Below the pieces are notes generated by a model. The model was given only the letters and a program-made list of their open reading frames with translations. It did not search any database and was not told the DNA's origin. From an uncultured Gammaproteobacteria bacterium (GTDB lineage: Bacteria; Pseudomonadota; Gammaproteobacteria; CAISUE01), in the NCBI GenBank assembly GCA_903888615.1, contig CAISUE010000047.1, positions 1-47,845 of the forward strand: a DNA stretch of 47,845 bases, given 5' to 3'. Position 1 is the stretch's first letter. Each line of letters opens with the position of its first letter. This document shows positions 1 through 8,495 of the stretch, piece by piece. The translations under genes were made by a program, and so were the position numbers.

Positions 1-786
1 ATGAATCCTGAAGAACACGCACCTGCAGAACTCAACCGAACTTATGAAGCATTGCGTTTATTACAAGAGACGCAAGAATTAAGCAATGGCTTTGCCAATA
101 AGTATCTTACGTTTAGCGTAGCGCATAGTGAAGCTGATCAAGCCTATCGCCAAGCGTTCGCACAAACAAACGCTTACCAACAATATGTCAGCGAATTAAA
201 AAGTCAGCTTGAACATTGTCTCGAAGCAGTAAAACAACAATCCACGGCGAACCATCAAGCTATTCAAGCTTATTGTCATGAAATCCAGCAGAATTGTGAT
301 GATCAAAATTGTCCTGATAGAAAAAATGCCTTTTTACGCGTTACTCAAACCCAAGGGCTATTTCAAGAAACCTACCACCAATGGCTTAACACACATAATC
401 AATACCAACAAGCGTTAGAAGAACAACAAAAACACGTTTTAATGTTAAATCTTTTAAAACAGCAACGCGATGAGAGCGAGAGTAAAAAAATAAATGCTAA
501 TAATCTTTATCAACATTTTTCTCGCGCACTTCCTGTCATGCAAGATAATCTACAAGAGGCGCAAGCACTGTATCAGAAAAGTAGGTTAACGCCCTTATTA
601 TTGTCTGCTCCTAGTTTTTCAAGCCATTCTAGTGTGGGCAGTTCTGTATCGAGCCCTATCGAATCAATCATGTCAAGTCAGTCAACACTCTCTGTGGCGC
701 TAAGCAGCCACAGCGCTAGCGCCCTTCCTTATCATTATTACGCACCCCCTAACGAGATCATCAACCAGTCCCAACCAAAGCAATAA
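1..786 (+). CDS. Hypothetical coiled-coil protein with Ser-rich tail (5' end may lie outside window)
   Basis: I do not recognise this family. The reading frame opens with ATG at base 1, so neither the true start nor a ribosome binding site can be checked; the protein may be longer. Residues 10-195 are almost wholly helical and Gln/Glu/Ala/Leu-rich with heptad-like spacing, typical of a long coiled coil. It carries a small Cys cluster near residues 92-104. From about residue 197 the sequence switches to a low-complexity Ser-rich tail (many SS and SxS) ending in a Pro/Asn/Gln-rich stretch. There is no signal peptide or membrane segment in what is visible, so it is probably cytosolic or secreted by a non-Sec route. 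Long coiled coils with a polar Ser-rich C-terminus are common among type IV effectors of Legionellales. That role is only a guess. Confidence 0.6.
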   Translation: MNPEEHAPAELNRTYEALRLLQETQELSNGFANKYLTFSVAHSEADQAYRQAFAQTNAYQQYVSELKSQLEHCLEAVKQQSTANHQAIQAYCHEIQQNCDDQNCPDRKNAFLRVTQTQGLFQETYHQWLNTHNQYQQALEEQQKHVLMLNLLKQQRDESESKKINANNLYQHFSRALPVMQDNLQEAQALYQKSRLTPLLLSAPSFSSHSSVGSSVSSPIESIMSSQSTLSVALSSHSASALPYHYYAPPNEIINQSQPKQ

Positions 787-926
787 CTGCAATAGAAATT
801 GACAGCACGAAAAATTTTAAAAACCAAGATTAGCATCATTGTCTAAAAAATATTCAAACCTCGATCCATAAGATAAAAAATATACTTTACAATAGCCGAC
901 TTTAAACCAAGGATAGGACCACTATT

Positions 927-1331
927 ATGAAAGCATATAACTTGAACACGCAAGCTCCCGAAAGGCTATCTGATGCCTATTGGGGTTATCATCTTATTTT
1001 AGATTGTCAGCAATGTGACACAAGTAAAATCACCCATGCTGACACTATTCGCGCCTTTGCTAAACGTTTAGTTAGCAAAATCAATATGAAAGCATTTGGT
1101 GAACCCATCGTTGAACATTTCGCCACGGAAAGTCTTAAAACGGGCGGTTACTCTTTAGTGCAACTCATTGAAACCAGTTCAATCACCGGTCATTTTATCG
1201 ATGCGAATGGTGATGCTTATCTGGATATTTTTTCGTGCCAATATTTTGACACGAACGAAGCGCAACAAGTTGTTCGGGATTTCTTTAACCCCTCTCAAAT
1301 AAAAGTAACCTATTTAACGAGGCAAGCTTAA
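927..1331 (+). CDS. SpeD/AdoMet decarboxylase-family pyruvoyl protein
   Basis: At 134 aa it has the length of a class 1B S-adenosylmethionine decarboxylase proenzyme. These self-cleave at a Ser to create a pyruvoyl cofactor and supply aminopropyl groups for spermidine. An N-terminal G-x-H-L-x-x-D-(x4)-C-D-like block at residues 20-31 matches the family. The core aligns without gaps to the Thermotoga-type enzyme: Ser84 falls on the self-cleavage Ser, His89 on the processing His and Cys104 on the catalytic Cys. The usual Glu-Ser-His around the cleavage site is Thr-Ser-Ser here. SpeD homologues with altered active sites include pyruvoyl-dependent ornithine or arginine decarboxylases, so the substrate is uncertain. 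No speE or other polyamine gene is in the window. An AGGA-type binding site lies about 12-18 bases before the ATG. Family assignment is good; activity is open. Confidence 0.75.
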   Translation: MKAYNLNTQAPERLSDAYWGYHLILDCQQCDTSKITHADTIRAFAKRLVSKINMKAFGEPIVEHFATESLKTGGYSLVQLIETSSITGHFIDANGDAYLDIFSCQYFDTNEAQQVVRDFFNPSQIKVTYLTRQA

Positions 1332-1429
1332 AGAAAGCGTTATCCCGGACAATGGGTAGGCACTGAATAGTTAAACACCAATTATGATACTGGTTTTTTG
1401 ACATCTATCTAATCCCACAAGAGTATAAA

Positions 1430-1489
1430 GCGCGTCATTTAAAAACAATTTGTCATGTTACTGTCAATGACTTTGTTGCCTTGACGCGC
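1430..1489. repeat. Inverted repeat in intergenic region
   Basis: GCGCGTCA at 1430-1437 is the exact reverse complement of TGACGCGC at 1482-1489, separated by 44 bases. It sits in the 271-base gap between the SpeD-like gene and the convergent small zinc protein. No T-run follows, so it is not a clear terminator. Nothing else recognisable is in this gap. Confidence 0.3.
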
Positions 1490-1602
1490 GACACTTAACG
1501 ATAATGGGCGATCATCTTACTAAGATGCGGACACACGTCAATTTTAAACATAACCCATACGATAATTCTTTTTCAAGCTGTTGATTCGAGACAGTAAGCG
1601 CT

Positions 1603-1836
1603 TCAAAGATCTTTCTTTTTTAACTGCTCACCAGCATATTTAGCACAATGGTTGCAGCAATAGCTATTAAATTGATCTTCAACACCATGACCGATGATCC
1701 GACAACTATAGTGTGCACAAATCGGTGCTAAGCGTTGAATCGCGCATTCAAAACAATCAAAATCATAACTTTTTTCTTGCATCATCACGCTAAACGTCTT
1801 GGCATAATGGTTCCCACATGAACAACACACACTCAT
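1603..1836 (-). CDS. Small Cys-rich zinc-binding protein (prokaryotic metallothionein-like)
   Basis: A 77-aa protein with ten Cys. They fall in three clusters: Cys4/5/7, Cys28/Cys31 (FxCFECAI-type block) and Cys40...Cys45 followed by an RIIGHGVE block and Cys60/61/64. This layout matches a widespread small bacterial family often annotated as a prokaryotic metallothionein or zinc-ribbon protein. It is expected to bind Zn in the cytoplasm. In the relatives I recall the middle cluster reads CxHCxC; here the central Cys is Tyr43. The frame is open for 24 codons further upstream. I chose the Met at 1836 because a purine-rich AAAGGGGGA ribosome binding site stands directly before it and the extra N-terminus is not conserved in character. 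It is monocistronic, and its exact role is unknown. Confidence 0.75.
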   Translation of the reverse strand: MSVCCSCGNHYAKTFSVMMQEKSYDFDCFECAIQRLAPICAHYSCRIIGHGVEDQFNSYCCNHCAKYAGEQLKKKDL

Positions 1837-2128
1837 AAAAATTCCCCCTTTAAGCAAATAATGTTTGAAGATGCAAGAACCATACCACACGAAATTTACC
1901 GGTCGCACCTCCTTAAAAAATCCATCGCTTCAAAAAATCCCGTTAACCAGGGCACGAATTGCCACAAAGGGATGAAGGTATTTGTAAGGTGCACTGTAGT
2001 GATAACTTATCTGTTCCAAGTTTCATTCATATCGGCCTAAAAGCTGGAATTTCCCTTACCTCACCATGGCAATAATTTTAATTATGCATTAAAAATACAT
2101 TGTTATTTTTATTTTAATAATATATCAT

Positions 2129-2965
2129 ATGCGTTGGAAATCATTATCGCCGAGACTCATTATGAGCCACTCTTTTTTTTTAGTATCGAAGCGTCGCTCA
2201 GTACCACAAAAACAGCCTAACGTCATCAGTTTGTACGGCGCAATAAGTATTTATAGCGTACTTTTAACACCCATTGCCGCCAATGCCATTGCACCGAACA
2301 TTTTTAAAGAATTGGAAGTATCGAGCGCAGCAGGCCCGAGTTGGTCCACCTCAAGCAATAGTTATGTACAACCGACTTGGTTTGAAACCGATTTAAATCA
2401 TGTTGATAATGTCACGCATTCAACCAGTTACCAAATGGGCATTGGCTATCATTTGTTTGCTGAACAATTGCGTCAGCGGCAATTTTTGAATGATTTTTTA
2501 GTGCAACTCAATTTTAACCATAACAGTGCCACCATCAATGGCATGGTGTGGGATGCTAGCAATCCAGCTTATCAAAATCAACGTTTTCAAGCCCCGTTTA
2601 CGTCTAATCGTTTGATGATCGATCTAAAGCCGAGCCTTTATAGTTATCTTCGCACCTCAGTTTACGCTATCGGCGGTTTGGGTATTGCTTGGAATACCCT
2701 TTCGTATACCGAAACGCAAAATAATTCTGGCTTGCCAATTATTATCGCACCCGCATCAACTGCCAAAAATCTAGCTTATGATTTAGGTTTTGGCTTTAAA
2801 AGTAAGATTAACGAACACCTCAGCGCTTCGCTGGAATACGTGTCGACCCATTTAGGTCACATGCAATCAGCTGCTTATTCTACCGGTTCCCAAGCTTTGT
2901 ATAACGCACCCAGTTTCCCTGTGCGAACGACCTGTGCCTTACTCGGTTTTAGTTGGACATTTTAG
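2129..2965 (+). CDS. Outer-membrane beta-barrel protein (OmpA-barrel/opacity-like)
   Basis: A 278-aa protein. A basic N-terminus is followed by a hydrophobic stretch (about residues 33-53) ending in AANA, a good signal peptidase I site, so export to the envelope is likely. The mature part alternates short amphipathic strands rich in aromatic residues, Ser, Thr and Asn (for example YQMGIGYHLF, SLYSYLRTSVYAIGGLGI, LAYDLGFGFKSKI). It ends in Phe after a final aromatic strand (GFSWTF), the signature recognised by the BAM machinery. This fits an eight-stranded opacity/OmpA-type porin like those common in Legionella and Coxiella. The start is uncertain: ATG at 2129 has no ribosome binding site and the in-frame ATG at 2162 leaves a shorter signal peptide. 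The next gene starts 14 bases downstream, suggesting cotranscription. Upstream sequence (2080-2128) is very AT-rich and may hold the promoter. Confidence 0.65.
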   Translation: MRWKSLSPRLIMSHSFFLVSKRRSVPQKQPNVISLYGAISIYSVLLTPIAANAIAPNIFKELEVSSAAGPSWSTSSNSYVQPTWFETDLNHVDNVTHSTSYQMGIGYHLFAEQLRQRQFLNDFLVQLNFNHNSATINGMVWDASNPAYQNQRFQAPFTSNRLMIDLKPSLYSYLRTSVYAIGGLGIAWNTLSYTETQNNSGLPIIIAPASTAKNLAYDLGFGFKSKINEHLSASLEYVSTHLGHMQSAAYSTGSQALYNAPSFPVRTTCALLGFSWTF

Positions 2966-2979
2966 GAAGGTAACATTTT

Positions 2980-4233
2980 ATGAATTTAATGCATTTATTA
3001 ACCCCTTTGGCAATCTCTACCGCGATAGTCCATCAACCGACTATCAGAAAAAGCATTGCCTACCACGCAGAAACCACCTTTTCGAGCAATTTTAACGATC
3101 CTGCGACGTGTAGTGATTCTTCTGTGTACCTATGTTTTTCTACCACACCTGAAATGAGTATAATGCCACCGCTTGATTTTAATGGTGTAAGCAGTTTTAC
3201 CGGCACCTATGTCGTTAAAAATGCCAATTATCCTAACGGTGTACCGATTACCAAGACTCAAGTCACCGACCTTAATCCGGATACGTGTACCGCGGTCTTG
3301 GTAGACAATGATTGTTTGGGCATAACTTTGCAGCCACAGCAAGAATGCCATGTGAATGTACAAGTAACATCACTTATCAATGCTGGGCAAACAAGTTGCA
3401 CGTCCCAAATCCAGATTGAATTCCCAGTGAGAGGCTCTCCGTTAACTGACCAATTCACCCTTGTTGCATTGACAACAACGCCAAGCCTTACACCCACGGC
3501 AGAGCCAAGCCTTAGCGTCACTGTAGCCCCTAGTGTCAACAGTCCCGAGCCAACGATTCAACCTACGAATGTCGAAGCATCTTTTGAACCTTCCATGACA
3601 CCAACGAGTTTACCGACGATCGATGTTTCGCTTGAACCTTCCGCCATACCAACAGGTTTGCCGACCATCGAAACAACCTTTAAACCTTTTATCAGACCGA
3701 CACCTTTACCGACGATCGATGTCTCGCTTGAACCTTCCGCTAGACCAACAGGCTCACCCTCTTTTAAACGCTCTGACCCACCGACAAATGCACCCTTATC
3801 CTCCGCTTCACCCAGTTTAATCCCTACCAGTAACGCGAATCTAAGCATTCACCCAAGCATGCCACCCTCGTTAGCACCTACCGCAATAACCCATGCCATG
3901 GATGACGATCCGTTTCCCATACCAAATATTATCATTATCAGCATTGTGCTTCCTGTAGGTGTGGCGATTTGTCTAGGATTAGCCGCGCTGGGTTGCTGTT
4001 ATTATCAAAAACAAAAATCTCGTAATAATGGTGCCAACAAGGATGATGAATGTGACCGAGATCTTAATATGCATTTACTTGAAGAAAACAACGATCAAAA
4101 CAGCAGTCAAGGCAGTACTACTTGGCAATCTGCCTCCAGCGTTGATTCAACCGAAACAGATCACGCTATGCGGACTGCAGTCGATGCGCTAATTATTGCT
4201 CGTACTAATTCGCAGGTGCATGCTAAGCTATAA
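2980..4233 (+). CDS. Single-pass membrane protein with Pro/Thr-repeat stalk (eukaryote-like architecture)
   Basis: A 417-aa protein in four parts. Residues 1-165 are a Cys-containing beta-rich domain with a weak hydrophobic N-terminus; the C...L.P..EC spacing (Cys103, Cys112, Cys123, Cys140) resembles bacterial Ig-like envelope domains. Residues 166-302 are a low-complexity stalk of PS-x-x-PT units, including three 16-residue repeats (210-257) built on LPTI[DE]x[ST]xxP. Residues 316-342 are one strongly hydrophobic helix ending in CCYY. A basic KQKSRNN stop-transfer and an acidic, Ser/Gln-rich 70-residue cytosolic tail follow. The order (ectodomain, PT stalk, helix, tail) is that of type I surface proteins in stramenopiles and other eukaryotes and is unusual for a Gram-negative protein. 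AGGAAGG lies 8-13 bases before ATG. It is in an apparent operon with the upstream barrel protein. Function unknown. Confidence 0.7.
   Translation: MNLMHLLTPLAISTAIVHQPTIRKSIAYHAETTFSSNFNDPATCSDSSVYLCFSTTPEMSIMPPLDFNGVSSFTGTYVVKNANYPNGVPITKTQVTDLNPDTCTAVLVDNDCLGITLQPQQECHVNVQVTSLINAGQTSCTSQIQIEFPVRGSPLTDQFTLVALTTTPSLTPTAEPSLSVTVAPSVNSPEPTIQPTNVEASFEPSMTPTSLPTIDVSLEPSAIPTGLPTIETTFKPFIRPTPLPTIDVSLEPSARPTGSPSFKRSDPPTNAPLSSASPSLIPTSNANLSIHPSMPPSLAPTAITHAMDDDPFPIPNIIIISIVLPVGVAICLGLAALGCCYYQKQKSRNNGANKDDECDRDLNMHLLEENNDQNSSQGSTTWQSASSVDSTETDHAMRTAVDALIIARTNSQVHAKL
3607..3750 (+). repeat. Three tandem 48-bp (16-aa) repeats in PT-stalk gene
   Basis: Three consecutive 48-base units encode residues 210-225, 226-241 and 242-257. 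Units 1 and 3 are nearly identical at the DNA level over more than 30 bases (starting near 3611 and 3707, exactly 96 bases apart), while unit 2 has diverged. This suggests recent duplication or conversion within the stalk. Confidence 0.75.
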
Positions 4234-4296
4234 GCACGTTAATAAAGTTACTGCGTGTCCCGTCAAAGAAAATTTTGATCAATAATTAACCCGCGT

Positions 4297-5907
4297 CTAA
4301 CACCACCATGGCCCAGAACTAATCGGATAGCGTCGTTCACGGGTAAAAGCGCAAGCGGTAATTTTCACCCCTGGCGGTGATTGACGACGTTTGTGTTCAT
4401 TTTGAAGGATCAGCTTGACCATTTTCTCAACCACTGAGCGCTCTAAACCCGCCTGGACGATATCTTCAAGGGATTGGCGTTGATCGATAAAACGTACGAT
4501 AATGTCATCTAATATTTCATAGCTAGGAAGTGAATCTTGATCTTGTTGATCTAGCGCTAATTCGGCGCTAGGCGGCCTTGAAACAATAAACTCGGGAATA
4601 GTCGCTTGGATGCTGTTGCGATAATGGGCTAATTTTACCACTAAAGTTTTCGGGACATCTTTTAAAGCAGCAAAACCACCGACCATATCACCATAAAGGG
4701 TTGAATACCCAACCGCTAATTCACTTTTATTGCTGGTATTTAATACCAAGGCATTATTTTTATTCGCCAGAGCCATCAATAATAAGCCGCGGATCCGCGC
4801 TTGGATATTTTCTTCAGTTTTATCCCATTTAGCTGCCCCAAATACATTGGCTAACGTTGTCAAGGTACAATTAAATAAGGGTTCAATCGACAATTCAATC
4901 GTGGGTACGGGAATTAACGCCAATTGTGCGCGCAGTGCATCCATCGACGCTTGCGAAGTAAAACGCGAGGGTAATAAAACCGCTGTAACTGCATCCACGC
5001 CCAATGCATCGACCGCTAAACTCAAGGTTAAAGAAGAATCTAAACCACCGGATAAACCCAGTAAGACGCGTTTAAACGTATTTTTGCTAACATAATCTTT
5101 GATGCCTAACACCAGCGCTTGATAAATTTTAGCGATCACCGATATCTCTGGCGCTATAGGACCAATCAAACGATGCGTTAATGAATCATAATTAATCAAA
5201 TGACTGTTTTCTTCAAAATAAGCAGCAGCAAACGTGATATTTCCTTGCGCATCAAATGCTTTAGAGCCACCATCAAACACTAAATCATCTTGCCCACCGA
5301 CAGTCTGACAACACAAATGCGGCAATTGCGTTAATTGACTGCAAGCTGTATAAACTTGTTGACGCTGTGCTTCTTTTTCAAAAGCGAAAGGCGATGCATG
5401 AATAGAAATTAATACTTCAGCGCCAGCCGCTTTCGCTTTTAGCGCGGGAGTATGAAACCATGTGTCTTCGCAAATCAATAACCCAATTAACGGACCTGTC
5501 GCAGTCAAACGAAATACGCAAGCTGCTGTACCTTTGACAAAATAACGCGCTTCATCAAAGACACCATAATTCGGCAAACACTGCTTATGATATTCACACA
5601 AGATAGCTTGATTCACCAACACGACTGCGGCATTATGCACACCCGTAACGCTTTTTCTAGGGCAGCCAACCACAATGGCAATATCAATAGCGGCTTGGCA
5701 CAAGCGCATTAATTCGCGCGTACACGCAGCTAGAAAATCTTCTCGGAGTAATAAATCTTCAGGAGGATAACCACACACCGCTAATTCAGGAAACACAATC
5801 AATTCAGCGTGGATTAATTTAGCTGCCGCTACCTGCAATAACATTTTATCGACATTTGCCTTGACTGCACCCACCCAACTATTGATTTGACCCACAATTA
5901 TTTTCAT
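4297..5907 (-). CDS. nadE: Glutamine-dependent NAD+ synthetase
   Basis: It makes NAD from deamido-NAD, ATP and glutamine, the last step of NAD synthesis, in the cytosol. The 536 aa show two domains. Residues 1-255 are a nitrilase-type glutaminase with the Glu41-Lys108-Cys146 triad (FPELAVCGYPPEDLLL, YHKQCLPNYGVFDE and LLICEDTW contexts). Residues 260-536 are the synthetase, with the P-loop SGGLDSS at 286-292 and NKSELAVGYSTLYGDMVGGF-type substrate residues. Length and motifs are normal for the two-domain type found in many proteobacteria, unlike the short ammonia-only NadE of E. coli. It is the last gene of the minus-strand tat-POT-corA run, 18 bases after corA. Confidence 0.96.
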   Translation of the reverse strand: MKIIVGQINSWVGAVKANVDKMLLQVAAAKLIHAELIVFPELAVCGYPPEDLLLREDFLAACTRELMRLCQAAIDIAIVVGCPRKSVTGVHNAAVVLVNQAILCEYHKQCLPNYGVFDEARYFVKGTAACVFRLTATGPLIGLLICEDTWFHTPALKAKAAGAEVLISIHASPFAFEKEAQRQQVYTACSQLTQLPHLCCQTVGGQDDLVFDGGSKAFDAQGNITFAAAYFEENSHLINYDSLTHRLIGPIAPEISVIAKIYQALVLGIKDYVSKNTFKRVLLGLSGGLDSSLTLSLAVDALGVDAVTAVLLPSRFTSQASMDALRAQLALIPVPTIELSIEPLFNCTLTTLANVFGAAKWDKTEENIQARIRGLLLMALANKNNALVLNTSNKSELAVGYSTLYGDMVGGFAALKDVPKTLVVKLAHYRNSIQATIPEFIVSRPPSAELALDQQDQDSLPSYEILDDIIVRFIDQRQSLEDIVQAGLERSVVEKMVKLILQNEHKRRQSPPGVKITACAFTRERRYPISSGPWWC

Positions 5908-5925
5908 ATAAGTCCTGTTACTATT

Positions 5926-6978
5926 TTATTTTGGCGTGTTTCTCAACCAACCATAATGCCAAAAACCAAGATAAGATAAACCACTGGTACTTAACATTGT
6001 CAGCCACGCATAGACATAACCATGATTCCAATGCAATTCGGGCATATCTTTAAAATTCATGCCCCACACAGCTGCTAAAAAACACGGTGGCATAAACACC
6101 ACTGAAATAATCGTCAAAATTTTCATCACTTGATTTAAACGATTAGTAACGGTTGATAAATAAATATCTAATAAGGATGTTGAACGTTCGCGTAAAGATT
6201 CGATAATATCAATTTGTTGCACGGTATGATCGTAGCAATCACGAAAATACAAGACTTCTTCTTTTTTTACCGTGTTTTGGTCATTGCGAATAATATTATT
6301 GAGTAAATCTCGGTGTGACCACGTATATAATTTTAAGGATCTGATATCGCGTTTAAGCCGTTGTAATTCGCGAATAAACCCATCTGAACTCGCTGTAAAG
6401 ATTTTTTCTTCTAAGTGATCGAGTTTATCACTGTACTCACTGATCACCACAAAATAATTATCAATCACAATGTCGATTATTTGGTAGGCAAAATAATCGA
6501 CATTACGTTGAATAAGTTTACTCTGAGGATTTAATAAATTACGTTCAGCTAACATGAGCACCGAACTGGGATGTTCTAAAAAACTGATGATGAAATTTTG
6601 GCCCACAAATAAACTTAATTGCTGACTCGTTAATTTTTGGTCCTTTTTAACGAGTTTACACACGATAAATTCATAGTGATCATAAACATCCACTTTGGGT
6701 CGTTGATGTGAACCGAGCACATCTTCTAACGCTAAAGCATGCAAATGGTAAAAATCACCGAGTTGTTTGATTAAACTCAAATTTTTTAAGCCTACGATAC
6801 TAATCCATATCGATTCTGTAGCGCTCAGTATCACTTGACCTGACAATAAATCGTCAAGGGAGATAGCCGTCACTTGATTGGCACTATAAACAAAAGCTTT
6901 ACTAACCGTATCAAGGGCGGCTAAAGGCGCTATCAAAGTACCTGGCAAGGTGCCAGGATGAATAGTTGGAATTTTCAT
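5926..6978 (-). CDS. corA: CorA-family Mg2+/divalent metal channel
   Basis: An inner-membrane pentameric Mg2+ channel, 350 aa. A large cytosolic alpha/beta domain (about 1-285) includes the long stalk helix, with the typical DHLEEKIF and RLKRDIRSLK stretches. Two C-terminal membrane helices follow. The first ends in the family signature Gly-Met-Asn (306-308, within AAVWGMNF), which forms the pore mouth and selectivity filter. The C-terminus is short and basic, as in CorA. The start overlaps the stop of the upstream POT transporter by 4 bases, so translation is probably coupled. It lies between POT and nadE in the same operon. Confidence 0.95.
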   Translation of the reverse strand: MKIPTIHPGTLPGTLIAPLAALDTVSKAFVYSANQVTAISLDDLLSGQVILSATESIWISIVGLKNLSLIKQLGDFYHLHALALEDVLGSHQRPKVDVYDHYEFIVCKLVKKDQKLTSQQLSLFVGQNFIISFLEHPSSVLMLAERNLLNPQSKLIQRNVDYFAYQIIDIVIDNYFVVISEYSDKLDHLEEKIFTASSDGFIRELQRLKRDIRSLKLYTWSHRDLLNNIIRNDQNTVKKEEVLYFRDCYDHTVQQIDIIESLRERSTSLLDIYLSTVTNRLNQVMKILTIISVVFMPPCFLAAVWGMNFKDMPELHWNHGYVYAWLTMLSTSGLSYLGFWHYGWLRNTPK

Positions 6979-8483
6979 ACTGGGACAGTATCAGCATGAA
7001 TGGCCGCTAAGCGTTGATCGTTATAAGTGGCTTTATTTAACCGCGGTACTAACAAAAACAAGACCAAGCCAACGACTGCGGTGAGTCCAAAAAATACGGT
7101 GAATGCATGCGAATAATAGGGCAGCATCGTCAAGATGGTTTTTTGAGCAATCATTTCGGTGGGAATGCTGGTGAATTTCGCTAAAAAATCCCCTAAAGAA
7201 AAACCCATGGAAATACTCAAAAACCACCCGCCCATCATCATACCCCGATACCGTTTGGGAGCTAATTCACTCACTAACGACAAACCAATGGGCGATAACA
7301 ATAATTCCGCTACAGTAAATAAAAAATAAAATACCACTAACCATAAAGCAGAAATTTGACCCACTGCATCATGGAACTTTATCGCTATCACCAATAACAA
7401 ATAAGCTAATGCCATCACCAATAATGCTAACGTGAATTTCATGCTAGGCGAACTCAACTTACTTTTTTTACGACCCAAACGATTCCACAACACCACAAAA
7501 AAAGGGGTTAACGCGATAATAAAAAATGGCTCGATCGATTGAAACATCGAAGCATGAATCTGATGACCAAAATAAACCCGATCGACAATGCGATCTGTGA
7601 ATAACGTTAAGGAACTGAACATTTGCATGAACATCGCCCAAAATAAAATCGCAAAGACAATTAAAATACTCAACACCATCATGTTAGAACGTTCATAACC
7701 TTTTAAACGAAACGCTAAAACAAATACGGCCAACACGCAAACAATAGCCACTACCATAAAGAGATTATTAGCCAGTTGCGCATTGTGAAGAATTTTTGCC
7801 ATTAATAACGTAACGATTACGCAACCGATGAGAATGGGATATAAAGGTTTAATCGTGATACCGGCTACGATGGAAAGCTTTCGCACCGGTGCTAAACCTT
7901 TATCTCCAAAACCTTTAAAAGCCCAGACAGCAATCATCAATGCAACCACTAAACCACCACCGGCAAAACCAAACACAAAAGGCCAACCTAAACTAACGGA
8001 GACTAAGCCTGAAACCACAGGTGCTAATAAACTGCCGGTATTAATCCCCATGTAAAAAATCGTATAACCGCCATCGCGCCGAGGATCATTTTCACCATAC
8101 AGTGTGCCTAATAATGTTGAAATACAACCTTTGAAAAACCCATTGCCAACAATCAGCAATGCCAGTGCCCAATAAAACGTCATTGCCGTCGGTACCATCA
8201 ATAACCAATAACCGAGAATTAACAAAACTGCCCCTAAAAAAATCGCTTGCCGATAACCTAAATACTTATCTGCCAAATAACCACCTAAAAAAGGACTGGC
8301 ATATAAAAAAGCTGCAGTAGCACTGAAAGTGTCATAAGCTGCATCATCGGAAAAACCAAACGATTTCACTAAATACAACACTAAAACTGCTTGCACCGCA
8401 TAAAAACCAAAACGTTCCCACAATTCAATAAAAAATAATGGCATCAAACCTTGGGGTTGACTAAAATTTCGCAACAAAGACAT
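6975..8483 (-). CDS. Proton-dependent oligopeptide transporter (POT/PTR family, DtpA-like)
   Basis: A 502-aa MFS protein that should import di- and tripeptides with protons across the inner membrane. The N-terminal FFIELWERFGFYAVQAVL block (about residues 17-34) contains the POT signature E-x-x-E-R-F-x-Y-Y-like motif, here with Phe at one Tyr position. It is followed by GGYLADKYLGYR (MFS motif A) and GINTGSLLAPVVSG. It has about 14 hydrophobic helices. Length matches E. coli DtpA/DtpB (about 490-500 aa). It lies 12 bases after tatC and overlaps corA by 4 bases. Peptide import would suit an amino-acid-scavenging lifestyle. Confidence 0.92.
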   Translation of the reverse strand: MSLLRNFSQPQGLMPLFFIELWERFGFYAVQAVLVLYLVKSFGFSDDAAYDTFSATAAFLYASPFLGGYLADKYLGYRQAIFLGAVLLILGYWLLMVPTAMTFYWALALLIVGNGFFKGCISTLLGTLYGENDPRRDGGYTIFYMGINTGSLLAPVVSGLVSVSLGWPFVFGFAGGGLVVALMIAVWAFKGFGDKGLAPVRKLSIVAGITIKPLYPILIGCVIVTLLMAKILHNAQLANNLFMVVAIVCVLAVFVLAFRLKGYERSNMMVLSILIVFAILFWAMFMQMFSSLTLFTDRIVDRVYFGHQIHASMFQSIEPFFIIALTPFFVVLWNRLGRKKSKLSSPSMKFTLALLVMALAYLLLVIAIKFHDAVGQISALWLVVFYFLFTVAELLLSPIGLSLVSELAPKRYRGMMMGGWFLSISMGFSLGDFLAKFTSIPTEMIAQKTILTMLPYYSHAFTVFFGLTAVVGLVLFLLVPRLNKATYNDQRLAAIHADTVPV

Positions 8484-8495
8484 ACAGAATCCTTT

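Noticed and set aside
3258-3848. Minus-strand frames opposite the PT-repeat gene
   Set aside because: They mirror the repeat sequence in complement; no starts or family matches.
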